From Grammothele lineata (lineage: Eukaryota; Basidiomycota; Agaricomycetes; Polyporales; Polyporaceae), in assembly GCA_002150815.3 (NCBI GenBank), contig NDFF03000143.1, forward strand, positions 62,001-126,000: a stretch of DNA of 64,000 bases. Reading direction: 5' to 3'. The notes under the pieces are model-generated. The model ran no database searches and was not told the DNA's origin. It worked only from the letters and a program-made list of their open reading frames with translations. Position 1 is the stretch's first letter. Each line of letters starts with the position of its first letter. Positions 45,937 through 56,866 of the stretch are shown here, piece after piece. The position numbers and the translations under genes are program-made.

Positions 45937-47031
45937 ATGGAGAATCTCCCTCTCGAAACTCTCCAGGATATCTTCAGGCTCGCGTGCACAGACGGTGGGG
46001 CTACCGGTTGTGCTCTTTCCCTCACCTCACACTACGTGCACGCCGCGTCTCGTACGAGCCGCTTTCATTCCATCTCGCTCCACGCCAGCCCTCGTCAATT
46101 GAACTTGTTCGTTTCCCTCTACCGACGCGCGGCTGGGGCTGCGCTGGAAGGGGGATATCGAGCAGCGCTCGAACACCTGTACATCGCGTTCGCGCCAGAA
46201 GACATGGGCCACGGACGCTTTCTGGAGGACGCGCGGACGCTTTTCCGGATCGTGGCGCAAGACCTTCTCTCGCTCGTCATTCAGCTCACTACAAGCGAGC
46301 GCACCGGAATGGAGACACTTACGGAACAACGTCCGCTCTTGGCGCACCCCTTCCCCGCCCTTCGCGACTTCACGCTCGTCGGCGCGCCCGGGGCGTCCCC
46401 CTGGGTCCCGCGGTGGCCCTCGGACGCGTCGACGCCGTTCCTGCCCGCGCTAAGGAGCGTGCAGCTGGTCTCGCTCTGCGAGCTCCCCTCTCCCGACGCG
46501 CTCGCGCACCACGCGCCGCGCCTGACGCGTCTCCTCGCGCTTAACCTGGACACGAGCGCGCGGACGCAGCACTTCCTCCATCGGCTCAGCTGCGTTCTCG
46601 CCCCTCCGGAGTCGGACGTCCGCCAGGGATTTTCAGACAAGACAAGAGAAGGCAGCTGGCCTTCATTGCGGTGCGTCTCGCTTCAGCCTTGTTCGCCACC
46701 CAAGTCGAGGCCGACGCCTCGCGGGAAGTCTTGGATGGGGAGCGGGGCGGTGGAGCTGACCGTGAGCGAACGGTATACGGCGCTGTGGTGGGCGATCAGG
46801 AAAGTGGAGGATAGGCTGCGGTCGCGAGCTGAGGACTCGGTCGCGTTCGAGACGCCAGACGCGCGCGAAGAGATGGATGAAGAGGGATGGAGGTCGCTCG
46901 CGAAGAGGGCGTGGTTGAGAGGCGTGGAAGGTGTAGAAGAGGGATGGGATGAAGAGATATGTGAGGTGCAAGGGTGCGTTGAGGAGATCACTTCTGGATG
47001 GAAACATACCACGATTCTGTATCCCATATAG
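45937..47031 (+). CDS. F-box-like protein
   Basis: Single-exon, 364 residues. The N-terminus is a short F-box of the basidiomycete type (LPLETLQDIFRLACTDGG followed by ALSLTSHYVHAASR), then HSISLHASPRQLNLFVSLYR, a segment commonly found directly after the F-box in Agaricomycete expansions. The remainder is Leu/Arg-rich, with a helical middle (LFRIVAQDLLSLVIQL) and an acidic C-terminus ending in TSGWKHTTILYPI. No LRR, WD or kelch repeat is recognisable. Such proteins belong to large, fast-evolving families thought to select substrates for SCF ligases. The function is unknown. Confidence 0.8.
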   Translation: MENLPLETLQDIFRLACTDGGATGCALSLTSHYVHAASRTSRFHSISLHASPRQLNLFVSLYRRAAGAALEGGYRAALEHLYIAFAPEDMGHGRFLEDARTLFRIVAQDLLSLVIQLTTSERTGMETLTEQRPLLAHPFPALRDFTLVGAPGASPWVPRWPSDASTPFLPALRSVQLVSLCELPSPDALAHHAPRLTRLLALNLDTSARTQHFLHRLSCVLAPPESDVRQGFSDKTREGSWPSLRCVSLQPCSPPKSRPTPRGKSWMGSGAVELTVSERYTALWWAIRKVEDRLRSRAEDSVAFETPDAREEMDEEGWRSLAKRAWLRGVEGVEEGWDEEICEVQGCVEEITSGWKHTTILYPI

Positions 47032-47485
47032 TAGCTAGAACGTATGTCTTGGATTCTCGTCTTCGCGTGGCATGAAACATCAAGGAAGTGCTATTCACTC
47101 CTTGTTTAACACATGATCTGGAAACGAGGTCACATACGGAGCGAGTTTGATGAACTGGATGAGCGAGCAGTTCAACAGCTAAATGAAGATGAGCAACGTG
47201 ACGCACTGAGGATCCAAGAAATCCATCCGTATAGATATGAATGCTGAGCAATTGCTATGGAAGTATCACCATCGTTGCTCAAGCTCAAGCCGGAAATCCT
47301 TCTACCTTTGACAAGGCGCTTACGGGGTGTTCATTAGCGCCCCTTGCACGTGGGGAGCAAGCATGGATAAACAGGGGGAAGGCGAGTGGCGGTGGCCACT
47401 GGTCTGGGCTATTGGCCTCCTCGTCCTTGACCACCTCCTTCTCCAGCCACAGTCCTCCCCTCCTTTCTCCCGCTCGCCGCCCGCC
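47032..47485. other. Intergenic (454 bp)
   Basis: Between two plus-strand genes. It holds the 3' flank of the F-box gene and the promoter of the RRM gene, with a pyrimidine-rich run (about 47420-47480) directly before the ATG. Confidence 0.55.
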
Positions 47486-48521
47486 ATGGCCTCTCTTCTC
47501 GAACGCATGAACGTTGACGTGAAGCCCAGGTCCGGCAGCGCCGGCCCCGTTCGGGCAAAGTCTGACCGTGCCTCAGCGTCCGCTCCCTATGTGCGCCCGC
47601 GTCCCGTTCCTCTCCCGGCGTCCTCTCTCGCTCACCCGCGCGCCCGGCTTCCTCTCTGACGGCCCGCAGAAGAAACGCATACCCAAGGGCGACGTGAATG
47701 ATACTTGGAAGCACGACATGTACAACCAGGACGCGCGTTCGCTCTCCGCGCGGCTCACCAACGCCCCCGCCGGCGCGCCCAAGATGAATTTTGGCATCGC
47801 AGACAAGGCTCTCAAAGAGGCCATTGGCGATACTGGCGGCCTTTCCATCAAGGGCGCGAGCTCGCGCGGGAATGTCGTCCAGGTCGCCGGACTCGCTCGG
47901 GGCACGACTGCCGCAGACGTCGAGGTGCGCCGTCTCTGCTCCCTTCCTTCCCCAACCGCACCCAACCACGCGCCCGTTTAGGCCATCTTCAAGCGCTGTG
48001 GACCCATCACCGCCGCGTCCATGCACTCGTCGAACCCGGACCCCGTTGTCCGGCTCACGTACAAGAGCGACAAAGACGCCCAGGCGGCGGTCGCCAAGTT
48101 CCACGGGCAGCCCGCGGACGGGCGCATGCTCGAAGTGAAGATCGTTGGGGGCGTCAACGCGACGCTCAGCGGCCGCATCGGCGCCGCGCTCGTCGAGGGC
48201 AGCGTCGACGTCCTTATGGCGGACGACTCGAACTCGGGCTCGTGAGTGTCTCTTTCTCGGTTTACGCGTGCGCGCGGGCGTGTGGCTGCTGCGGCAGAGG
48301 AAGCGGATGCTAAGCGAGAACGGGTGCGTTTTGCTTACAGGAAGTTGCGCTCGGACGAGCTGCTCGGGACGGATCCGAGGGCGCACGTGCTCGTCGCGCC
48401 CCCAGGCGCGGACCCGAAGGAGTACACGCAGGAGAGAGGACGCGGACGCGGTGGCGCGCGGGGACGGGGCAGGCGGCGGAACGGCCGGGGCGGCGCGGCG
48501 AAGATGGACGTCGACCGGTGA
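47486..48521 (+). CDS. RRM protein, ALY/REF (Yra1/Mlo3-like) mRNA export adaptor
   Basis: 266-residue protein in four exons (47486-47590, 47670-47924, 47982-48241, 48341-48521). One RRM spans about residues 95-165: GNVVQVAGLARGTTAADVEA (RNP2 strand), IFKRCGPITAASMH, DPVVRLTYKSDKDAQAAVAK (RNP1-like) and RMLEVKIVGG. It is flanked by a basic N-terminal region starting MASLLERMNVDV, reminiscent of the UAP56-binding motif of ALY proteins, and by an RGG-type C-terminus (ERGRGRGGARGRGRRRNGRG). This layout (variable N, central RRM, Arg/Gly tail) is that of Yra1, Mlo3 and ALYREF, which link splicing and transcription to mRNA export in the nucleus. The RRM is certain; the ALY assignment is probable. 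Confidence 0.87.
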
Positions 48522-49030
48522 GCGGTCTGACTTCGCCCGCGAGGCGGGTCCCTCCTTGGCTCTTCCCCACTCCTTCCCTAGAGCGAGAAGGAAAGGACTT
48601 CCTATAGCTCCGAGGCTGTGCTAGCTTCTATGTCTCTCGAGTGTGACCGTATACGTTTCCCCATCCACCACTCCTGTATTCCTCTGTCCATGCGTCTCGT
48701 TAGTGTCCCATTGCTGCTCTCTATACTCATCCTCGTACGGTCGTATAACTAGTCTCCTCGCATACTGTCCTGTGCTTCGTAGTCGCCACCTCTCCGCCGC
48801 CTTCTTTGGTCTTACTAGTACTATCGAATCTAAGCTCCGCCCCGTCGCGGGGTCTGCGCTATTTTGATCAATTGTGCGGGCGCAACGTCCCTTGCTCCTT
48901 GATGTTTGTCACACATCTTGGTCAAAATCCCTTTAACGAGTCAAAGATCATTCACAACGAGTGCTACAAGACATCTTCCTCCGGCCACTCCAATGATCGG
49001 CAAGAAAACGGAATTAAAGTCCCACGTCAA
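48522..49030. other. Intergenic (0.5 kb) before tRNA-Gln
   Basis: The first part is the pyrimidine-rich 3' flank of the RRM gene. The second part lies just downstream of the tRNA (which reads leftward). No clear T-run terminator directly follows the tRNA within the first few bases. Confidence 0.5.
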
Positions 49031-49109
49031 GGCGCTACCAGGGCTCGAACCTGGGTTTTGGGAACATCCTTGTCAGAATCCCAAGTGATAACCACTACAC
49101 TATAGCGCC
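49031..49109 (-). tRNA. tRNA-Gln (anticodon CUG) with 8-nt intron
   Basis: Read on the minus strand, the acceptor stem GGCGCTA pairs perfectly with TAGCGCC. The D-arm region (TATAGTGTAGTGGTTATCAC) is the usual fungal tRNA-Gln sequence. The anticodon stem TGGGA/TCCCA is perfect, the anticodon CTG is at 49074-49076, and the T-arm is CCAGG-TTCGAGC-CCTGG. Fitting a 7-nt anticodon loop requires an 8-nt insertion, CAAGGATG (49065-49072), one base 3' of the anticodon, the standard position of nuclear tRNA introns. The mature tRNA is 71 nt before CCA addition. Confidence 0.9.
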
Positions 49110-49980
49110 GATAGCCACAATGCTCGGCTGCAGGATCAGAGGTGAGACTCCCACGAGATACAGCGTGTTGAATTATCATGATCTTCCGTGACTTGACGCT
49201 GCTCGTGGTCTCGGAGCGGAGGTTGCTTGCTGCTGAAATCTACCACGAAGCGCTATTAGAACATGCGAGACGAGAGTAGGAGGCGTACGCTTGTATGAAG
49301 CAGAATGATTCATCATGTGCATGAACCGCGATGTAGGACTTGCTCAGGAAGCCAGAGCTCTCGGGCTGCAATGAGGCAAGTTGGGGCTCAGGCGATACAA
49401 CTTCAGGTTGTGCGACAGAAAGCCTCTGCTACACTTGCTGCTACATAGACAGCCTGGACGGGTGAATCACTGGATATACGCGCGTCGTGTTGGGTCGCGT
49501 GACCGCGTCTGAGTACTTATTCATGATCATTAACGCGGGATTGATAGGCCGCCTAGCTGATAGCGACTTGAACTTTTTGCTTTGAGGCCTCATCCGTTTG
49601 TCGACTCTATCGCCGCCTTGAGCCTCGGCAGCCAGCTCGACTCCTTGATAACTTGGCATGTGATCGCAATTCACCGACTGCGCCCAGACGGCCATCCAGC
49701 CTGTCCTCATCACCGTCGACCGCGCGGACTACTTTCTGGCGATCTGGCCCGTTGGTGCCTTCGGAGCTGTCCATCATACGCTTTGGGTTCTCGCCCAACG
49801 TGAGTCCTCCTTCTCGCTCATGTGCTCTCCGCCCTCTCCCCATCGCGCCTAACTTATCGGATCTCCTTGTCTTTGCTCGATCGGCAGCCGGCCCAGATAA
49901 GTCTCCCGAGCGAGCGCACCTCCCGTCCCCGGACTATCACTTCCTCGCATCCCACTCTTCGCGCGACCATACCCTCCCAA
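49110..49980. other. Intergenic (0.87 kb)
   Basis: Promoter side of both the tRNA (-) and the kinase (+). An upstream ATG at 49822 is in frame with the kinase, but the 53 residues it would add look untranslated (Ser/Arg/Pro-rich, no conservation). No other gene. Confidence 0.55.
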
Positions 49981-51117
49981 ATGTCCTACTTCCTCTGCGT
50001 CGACTGCGGCGGCTCCAAGACCGCCGCCGCCATCGCCGACACCAGCGGCACCATCGTCGCCCGCGGCTCCGGCGGGCCCTCCAACGTCGCCTACCTCGGC
50101 GTCCCCAACTTCCTCCGCGCCGTCGCCCACACAGTCTCTGCCACCCTCCGCTCCGTCCCCGGGCACGCCGACACCGTCCTCCCCCTCCCCGATGGGGCCC
50201 CGAAGGTCTTCGCGGGCGCGTGGTTCGGGGTGTCCGGGGCGGACAGCGCGGCGGTCATCGCGAAGCTTGTTGGGCCCCTTGGGGATTTGTTGGGCGTGGA
50301 ACCGGTGGTGGCGAACGATACGCACCTACTTGCTGCGCCCCTTGCGCTCCATGCGGACGTCTCTGCGGCCATTGGGTGCGTCTCGGGGACGGGGGGCATC
50401 GTCGTGTCCTTCCGCGAGCGCCCCGCTGGGGAGAGCGGGCTCGAGGAGCTAGGGAGGGTAGGGGGGTGGGGGTGGATCCTGGGCGACGAGGGAGGGGGGT
50501 TCCACGTCGGGCGCGAGGCGGTTAGGCAGGTGCTGTGGGCCGCGGACAGGGCGAGCGTGTATGAGACGGGCTCGGAGGAGCGCAGGGAGCTGGAGGGGAG
50601 CACGTTGCGGGAGAGGGTGATGCGCCATTTTGGGATCGAGGACGTGTTTGACCTCCTTGCGGTCGTGCACGAGCCGGACCCGCTGCCTGGCACGGGCGAA
50701 GACGCGGAAAAGGAGAAGGAGAAGGCGGAGGGGAAGGAGGGCCCGGGGTACCTCCTGATGGCGAGGGAGAAAAGGCTGTCGAGCCTCGCCCCGCTCGTGT
50801 TCGCCGCGGCGTTCGAGGACGGGGACGCGCTCGCGCTCGAGGTGCTCCGCGCGACCACGCGCCTGCTCGTCGACCAGCTCTGCGTCCTCCTCCGCCCCGA
50901 GGACGACGAGGCCGCGCGCGGGTGCGCCCCGCGCACGATCAAGGCGTCTGAGACGATTTTGTGCTTTGGCGGGAGCTTGGTGGGCGTGGAGAAGTACCGC
51001 AATATGATTCTGGAGGAGCTCGAGAGGAGAGGGCACAAGATGAAGAGGTGGGCGTACGTGGACGATGTTTCGGGTGTGGGCGCGAAGGCGTTGGCGTTGG
51101 CGGGGAAGGACCGGTAG
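49981..51117 (+). CDS. N-acetyl-D-glucosamine kinase (BadF/BadG/BcrA/BcrD ATPase fold)
   Basis: Phosphorylates GlcNAc to GlcNAc-6-phosphate in the cytosol, feeding salvage from chitin and glycans. Single exon, 378 residues from MSYFLCVDCGGSKTAAAIAD. The phosphate-1 loop is DCGGSKT. GVSGADSAAV and PVVANDTHLLAAPLAL supply the catalytic Asp region, GCVSGTGGIVVSF is the phosphate-2 loop, and GWILGDEGGGFHVGREAVRQ is the family's glycine-rich substrate and ATP segment. FGGSLVGVEKYRNMILEELE is the adenosine-side motif. A charged insertion near residues 240-255 (EDAEKEKEKAEGKEG) is probably a surface loop. I chose Met at 49981 because the conserved fold begins there. The start at 49822 is possible but unsupported. 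Confidence 0.9.
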   Translation: MSYFLCVDCGGSKTAAAIADTSGTIVARGSGGPSNVAYLGVPNFLRAVAHTVSATLRSVPGHADTVLPLPDGAPKVFAGAWFGVSGADSAAVIAKLVGPLGDLLGVEPVVANDTHLLAAPLALHADVSAAIGCVSGTGGIVVSFRERPAGESGLEELGRVGGWGWILGDEGGGFHVGREAVRQVLWAADRASVYETGSEERRELEGSTLRERVMRHFGIEDVFDLLAVVHEPDPLPGTGEDAEKEKEKAEGKEGPGYLLMAREKRLSSLAPLVFAAAFEDGDALALEVLRATTRLLVDQLCVLLRPEDDEAARGCAPRTIKASETILCFGGSLVGVEKYRNMILEELERRGHKMKRWAYVDDVSGVGAKALALAGKDR

Positions 51118-51384
51118 CGCACGAGCGGGCGGAGTCAGAAGATATGGGTCCTGTATGTTATCGTGTTATTTAGGCCGACTCGAACTGTGGATATACTACT
51201 ATTACACGCATTGTCAGCCAACAGGGCTGACACGTCCAATGGCTGACTACTCGGAGGCGAACATAACGATCGGAGCTGGGAGGACGACCCTACTGAATCA
51301 CCTCCATGCCAGCCTCCCCGTCAGCCCAGCCGCATAACCCGCCTCCACCCACTTCCCTCCTCCCCTCCCTAAAACTACTCACAC

Positions 51385-54300
51385 TCAACTAAAATCCCTC
51401 CTCTCAAAAGCCCGCGTCGGCGCAGGCGCATGCACGTACCCCGGCGGGCGCGGCGCGTCCCACGGCAGCTCGGGAGGGGGCGGCACCGCGAGCTCTTCCT
51501 CGGAGGGGAGAGCGACGAGGTGCGAGAATTGGGACGTGGGCGGGAGGGGCTGGGGGTGGGGAGAGGGAGGGGGCGGGAGATGGGGTGGGGGAGGGGGATG
51601 GGAGAGGAGAAGGCCCCCGCTCCCACCCCCGCCCCCCGGAGTGGGCCAGGAGCCGGGCGGGGCGGGTCCGGGGGAGCTGGAGGCGCGTGGGCGGGTCGTA
51701 GGTGGGTGGCTTGGAGGCGAGAGGCGCGGCGGGGAGGGCTCGGCGGGGAGGGGCAGATGCGAGCGGTAAGACGTGGGTGAGTGCGGGGTGTACATCGGGT
51801 TCGCGGGTGGAGGGAGGAGGGTGCGGTAGGACGGGTGTGGGGAGTGGGAGGGTTGGACGGCCATGGAGGCCGAGCTTGTGCGGCGGTGCATGGAGCGCGG
51901 AACGTGGGGGGAGAGGAAGGGGGAGTTGGACGTGGGTAGGGGGAGCGTGTCGGGGAGTAGCATGTCCCTGTCGGGGCGGGGAGAGGGTCCGGGGGAGACG
52001 GAGTAGTAGGACGAGGCAGGGGAAGAAGGTGCATGGCTTGAGAAGGAGCTTCTGCGGGAGTATGTGCCCCGATTTGTCGTGCTGTCCCAAGGCTGCGGTC
52101 CTAAATGTTGTCCGATGTCGTGCGGCTGACTGCCAGCCTCGTCGACTTCGATACTAATACCACCAGCTATGCATGCCAGCCTACCTCAGTGATTGTACCC
52201 AGCTATATAAGATGTTGCAGCTCACCAAGAATGGGGCCCACCGTCTCATGCGAATCCTGTGCTTGGTACTGACGGCGCCGGGACGAACGTCGACTCAAAT
52301 CCCCCCTCGACTTCGACTTCGACTCCCCTACTTCTCGAACAGCACCATGACGCTCCCGCAAGTGCAGCAAATTCGACGCCGGGCTCTCGCTCCGATCTGA
52401 CCCCTCCTTCCCAGGACCGTCCCCTTGCGTCGGCTCGTACGTGATGACCCCGCTCTCCGGGATCACGCCCTCCGTGTAGCTCGGGAGCGACCCCTTGCGT
52501 TCCGGCTCTGCGAGCAGCGCCGTACTAGTGGGGGCCATACGCACGTCCACGACGTACGCGTACGTCGCGCGGCTCCGGTGGCACCCCTCCCATCGCTTCA
52601 GGGTGAGCTCGACGCGCCCGAGGGCGCTGAAGAACTTGAGGAGGAGGTAGGGGTTCGCGATTGTTGGGAGGTGCGTGCGTTTGTTCGTGCATTGCCACGC
52701 GCCGGCACCGGACGGTGCGTCTTCTGCGTAGGGGGCTCGGGAGCGGGAGGAGGGCCGAGAAGGGTCGTAAGGGGGCAGGATGGTGGGTCGGGTAGGACTG
52801 GGCGAGGGCGTGCTCCCGAGCATCATCTGCACGAACGTCTCGCTCTCGAGGAGGTTGCTCAGCGAGCGCCCGCGCCGGCCCCTCGCGTGCGCGCCGCTGC
52901 TACGCCGCGCGTCTTGGGCAGCGGGAGAACTCGGGTTGATCATGTCCACCACGAGCGAGACGGGGTGCTGCAAAGGGTCGCTGCTGCACGTGCAGTCAAG
53001 GGAGATGCTCAGGCGGAAGCCTTCGGGGCGAGGGTCCGTGGTGTCGTCGGGGGCGCGACGGTCGGTGGGGTCGGGCTTGCGCGCGAAGATGACGGTGCGT
53101 TTGGGCTGGGAGCCGCGGAAGAGCTCGAGCATGAGCCCGTCTGCGTCCGGGGTCGCCGAGGGGTCGTCGGACGCGGCGCTGAGGTTGCCCCACGCGAAGA
53201 CCCAGGCGGGGAAGAAGAAAGCGTAAGAGATGAGGTCGGGGCTGTAGAGTGTTGTGGATGGGCGCCGTTGGGCCCACAGAGGCTTCTCGGGCGAGCGATC
53301 GAATTCGATGTACATTGACAGCGGGCTGATCCCCGCTTGCAAGGCTTTGTCTTTGTTGATCAAGTAACGGGGGAGAACGCCCACGCGGTGGTAGCAAACA
53401 CCGGGTTCGGCGGCGTTGTGCTGTATTTCGAGTTGTAATTGTGGACTGAACGGGTGGGAAGCGGCAGCGCCCATCGCAAAGGGTGCCATATCTGCACCGA
53501 CGTGATAGAGGTACGGGTCGTTAGCTAGCGGCTGGCTGAGGAAGAGGATGACGAGGTTGTCATGTGCGTCTTGGCAGGCGAGGACGGCGCAAAGGACGCC
53601 CGGATTCCGCCCAATCCGACCAGACAAGACTGGAAGACACGTTTTCATACCGTGGCTCGTGGGCGTGTACTCGGACGGAGGGATGTTAATCCCGAGAATC
53701 TCGTTGAACGTGCTCGCCACCACGGGCGCGATGTCGGCTGAGGCGGCGAACTCGGACGGCGAGGGCGCGAGCAACGAACGAGCCTGGTGGGGATCAAGGT
53801 CGCGGTCGGGGATGACTGGGGTGGCGAGGAGGAACTGGTCGTACGACATGGACAGCTTCCCCCAGGCGAATATGCTCTGGTCCGGGGAACGCTTCAGGAT
53901 CTCGAGCTGCAGGCGTTCGAACGCCTGCAGACCTTCGCCGTAGATAGTCGGCATGTGCACGTTGAAGATGCCCATGAGCGAGTACGCGCGATCCTCGACG
54001 CGTGTCGTCGTCCGGTGCGCGGCCCAGGACATGCGCCGGGCGATGCTGATCTGTGAGAGGTCGAGGGTGCGGAGGAGCACGTTGTAGTCGATCCCGGTCA
54101 CCTCCTCAATGAGGTGCGCGAGCGTGTGCTTCGTGCCGAGCGTGTGCCAGTGCCTGGAGAGGAAGACGACGTGCGCGGGGGCGAGGAGCTCCTGGAGCGT
54201 CCACCCGCGCTTGAACCAGGCACTGCGCCGGAAAGACGGCGCGCGCGAGGGGTGGGTGTCCTCAACGTCGTGCATATAGACGTAGCAGATGTCCGCGGCG

Positions 54301-54599
54301 GCGTACCAGGCGTACATGGAGTTGATCGCCTCGGAGAGCTCGGCGGAGCTGGACTTGTCGATGCAGCAGGTGTCGATCCAGATCCACTCGAAGCCCTCCT
54401 TCTCGGCGAAGATGCAGCATTGGCGGATCTTGGCCGAGACGCAGGCGCGGGGGTCGTCTTCTTTTCGGAGGGCGTTGACTTCTTGGAAGGACTGCTCGCC
54501 GGGGTCTCGCCAGACATGGGAGAGGATGGCGTAGGGCGGGAGGTGTAAAGGGTCGTTGAAGTCCTCGAGCTTGGCCGTCTTGGTGTTTAGGAGGCGCAT
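51385..54599 (-). CDS. HET-domain (heterokaryon incompatibility-type) protein with Pro-rich tail
   Basis: 1029 residues in two exons (54599-52226 and 52100-51385) joined across a 125-nt intron; the lengths sum to exactly 1030 codons. The N-terminal HET domain is complete: YAILSHVWRDPGEQSFQEV, FEWIWIDTCCIDKSSSAELS, MYAWYAAADICYVYMHDVED, WFKRGWTLQELLAP and EDRAYSLMGIFNVHMPTIYG. A middle region of beta-rich character follows (residues about 270-700), then a Ser/Arg-rich linker, and finally a 240-residue tail of Pro, Ser and His encoded by exon 2. Without the intron the frame would stop eight residues past the donor. HET domains trigger cell death in incompatible fusions in some fungi; most basidiomycete copies are uncharacterised. 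No NACHT/WD module is present. Confidence 0.9.
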
Positions 54600-55922
54600 C
54601 GGTGGGAACTGGGTGTCCAGGGATCGGGATCAGGGTGGGGACCCACAAACTCAACGCCACAGCTGAATACGCACTTTTCAGGCTTTCGCCGCGCCGTCAA
54701 ACGAGCTCCGTACTAACACTGCAACCGAGGGAGTTGGAAATCAGTGGACAGGGCTCTTTTCAAGAGTCTGATAGAGACGAGTAGGCGAGGGCGAGGGGCA
54801 GTCGGGACGGGCGGCAGTTGTGGTTTTGTGGGTGACAGAAGTTGATGTCAAGCAACGCCCCGTTCCCACTAAGAGAGCATGCAAGACAGCCATTCTGGGG
54901 GTATACAGTGAACAAGGCATGCCAGCCCCGCACGGGTTGAAGGCGAGGACAGCACAAGCGTACCTTGGTCGCTGTCTAGTCTTCGCTCATGGCGCTCCTC
55001 GCGGACTTCCATGGGCTATGGGGTGAGGACAACCGAGCTCCGACGTTGGCGGGAGTTCCATCAGCAACAGGTCCAGGGCGACAGAGCTGGTCATGGCAGG
55101 AGCGCATAAGTAGCGAGGCAGGTTGGGGATGGGGAGGGTGAGGTCAAGCGCACCCCGGGGAGTCGCCGCTATAAAGTCCACCAGCGGCGGCTGACCGGTC
55201 CGGGCTGACAATGAGGCTGGCAAACGAGTTCGCCTCTCGGGCTCTGTTCGCCTCACAACTCAATCGCGTCGAACCAATAAAGGACACGCAATGACGTATG
55301 TCTCCGGTTAAATATGTGGTACGCGCGCAAAGTGCTTAGAGGTCGAGTATTTAAGTCCAGCCACCCAAGTCAGCCCACATTGGTGCCAGGCCTATAGGAC
55401 CGTACCATCCTGCCCGTCAAGACACACCACTCGTATGCCGATGGCGTTGATCCGAACAAGTGGTACTTGCGATCGTGCAAGCCGAGCGGGGCTGGTTTGC
55501 TCGTGCTGTCAGCCTCATGAGGGTAAATCACCCAACACTACTCGGAACAGGACTGCACACTAGCCACCACAAGCTCGCAGGTACGGAGAAGAAAAGAAAA
55601 GAAAGCATCATTGCAAGCTACGCACACGCACGGGCCCCAGATAGATCTGTCCCTCCGCCCCGCTCTCTCAGCCTCTCTCCTACCTCCCACCCCCCGTCAG
55701 CCTCTTCCTGCCCCTCCGTCCTGCGCCAGCCCCCGCCCCCGAGACGTCTCCGGTTCGTACAAATGTCGTCCGTCGTGAAAGAAGCGTGGATGTTTGTGGA
55801 TTTAGATGATTACAGCAGAGGTCGTGGTGGGGAGACAGGAGGACAGAAGGCGAGGCGACCGGCGAGGCGAGGATCCGGAGAGGCTGAAGGAAGGCGCGTG
55901 GGGGCGCTTGGCCGCCGGCGGT
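54600..55922. other. Intergenic (1.3 kb)
   Basis: Between the HET gene start and the Erv14 stop, both minus. It includes the HET promoter. From 55640 to 55740 there is a C/T-rich stretch. No gene or RNA recognised. Confidence 0.5.
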
Positions 55923-56866
55923 TTACTCGCTCTCTTGGATAAGCGCGAGGATCATCCTGTGGGGGGCGTGTCAGCAACCGCACGCGGGCGCACCAGATTG
56001 GAGAGGGTAGGATGATGGGTGATGAATGATAGAGAGTGGGACGATTTGCGCGTAGAGTGCGCAGCGGAGGGGGTGACGTAAACGCAGAGGGGGGCAGGGG
56101 CAGGCCACGTACCGGTAGAGGTAGTAGAAGAAGCTGAGGAGGTAGAAGCCGAGCTTGATGAAGCTCTCTTTCTTGTGGTTTGGTAGCGTGCGGAAGATCT
56201 CCGTCGCGTCGTACATGTGGTTCCCGCCCCGGATCCTGGACGCACGGATCAGCTCTGTCCGTCACGCGAAGGGCAGGGGAAGGGATACGCACTTGTTGAT
56301 GTTGAAGGCGAGTAATGGCGCGTTGAGGAGGAACGCGACCCATTGGCCTGAGAGGAGGAAGAGGAGGGCGAGGAAGGCGTGTGCGATGTTCTCGGGGAGG
56401 ACGAACTGAGGGATGGGCAAAATGATCAGGGGCGGGGCGCCGCAAGGAGAGCGGGAGGAGGGCGTACCTGGTTGAGCTTATTGCAGAGGTCTATGGGGTT
56501 GATGTAGTCGCACTCGAGATCCGAGAACATGATGATCTGAGAAAGGCATGCAATGAAACGAAATGGTTGGGAGGTGTAAGGGCTGGAGAAAGAGAAGAGG
56601 ACGCACGAAGAAGACCATGGTGAAGAGAAGACCGGCGGCCATGAGAACCGAGAAGAGGAAAAGCCATCCTGCACGACGGGACCGCGACGAAGAGCGTAAA
56701 AGAGGATAGACCGTTATACCCCGGACGGAGAGAGCATGCGCGCAGATGTCGGGGGATAGAAGGCGGTAAGAATAGAGAATCGAGGGGTATCCGCATACGA
56801 CCAAACGCAGTCAGTTCGATTCAGACGAGCGACAGAGAGCGGGGAAAGCGCACCTGCACCGCCCAT
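55923..56866 (-). CDS. Erv14/cornichon-family ER export cargo receptor
   Basis: 137-residue COPII cargo receptor that carries transmembrane proteins from the ER to the Golgi. Six exons (56866-56854, 56668-56607, 56536-56468, 56405-56293, 56235-56113, 55956-55923) close perfectly in frame; the first coding exon is only 13 nt (MGGA plus one base). The sequence follows yeast Erv14 closely: [90 protein letters not shown]. Three to four membrane spans are expected. The cargo-binding IFRTL motif is intact. Very secure identification. Confidence 0.96.

Noticed and set aside
49653..50525. 290-codon frame overlapping the GlcNAc kinase
   Set aside because: It overlaps the kinase in another frame and reads as Arg-rich sequence. 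The kinase frame holds all ATPase motifs.
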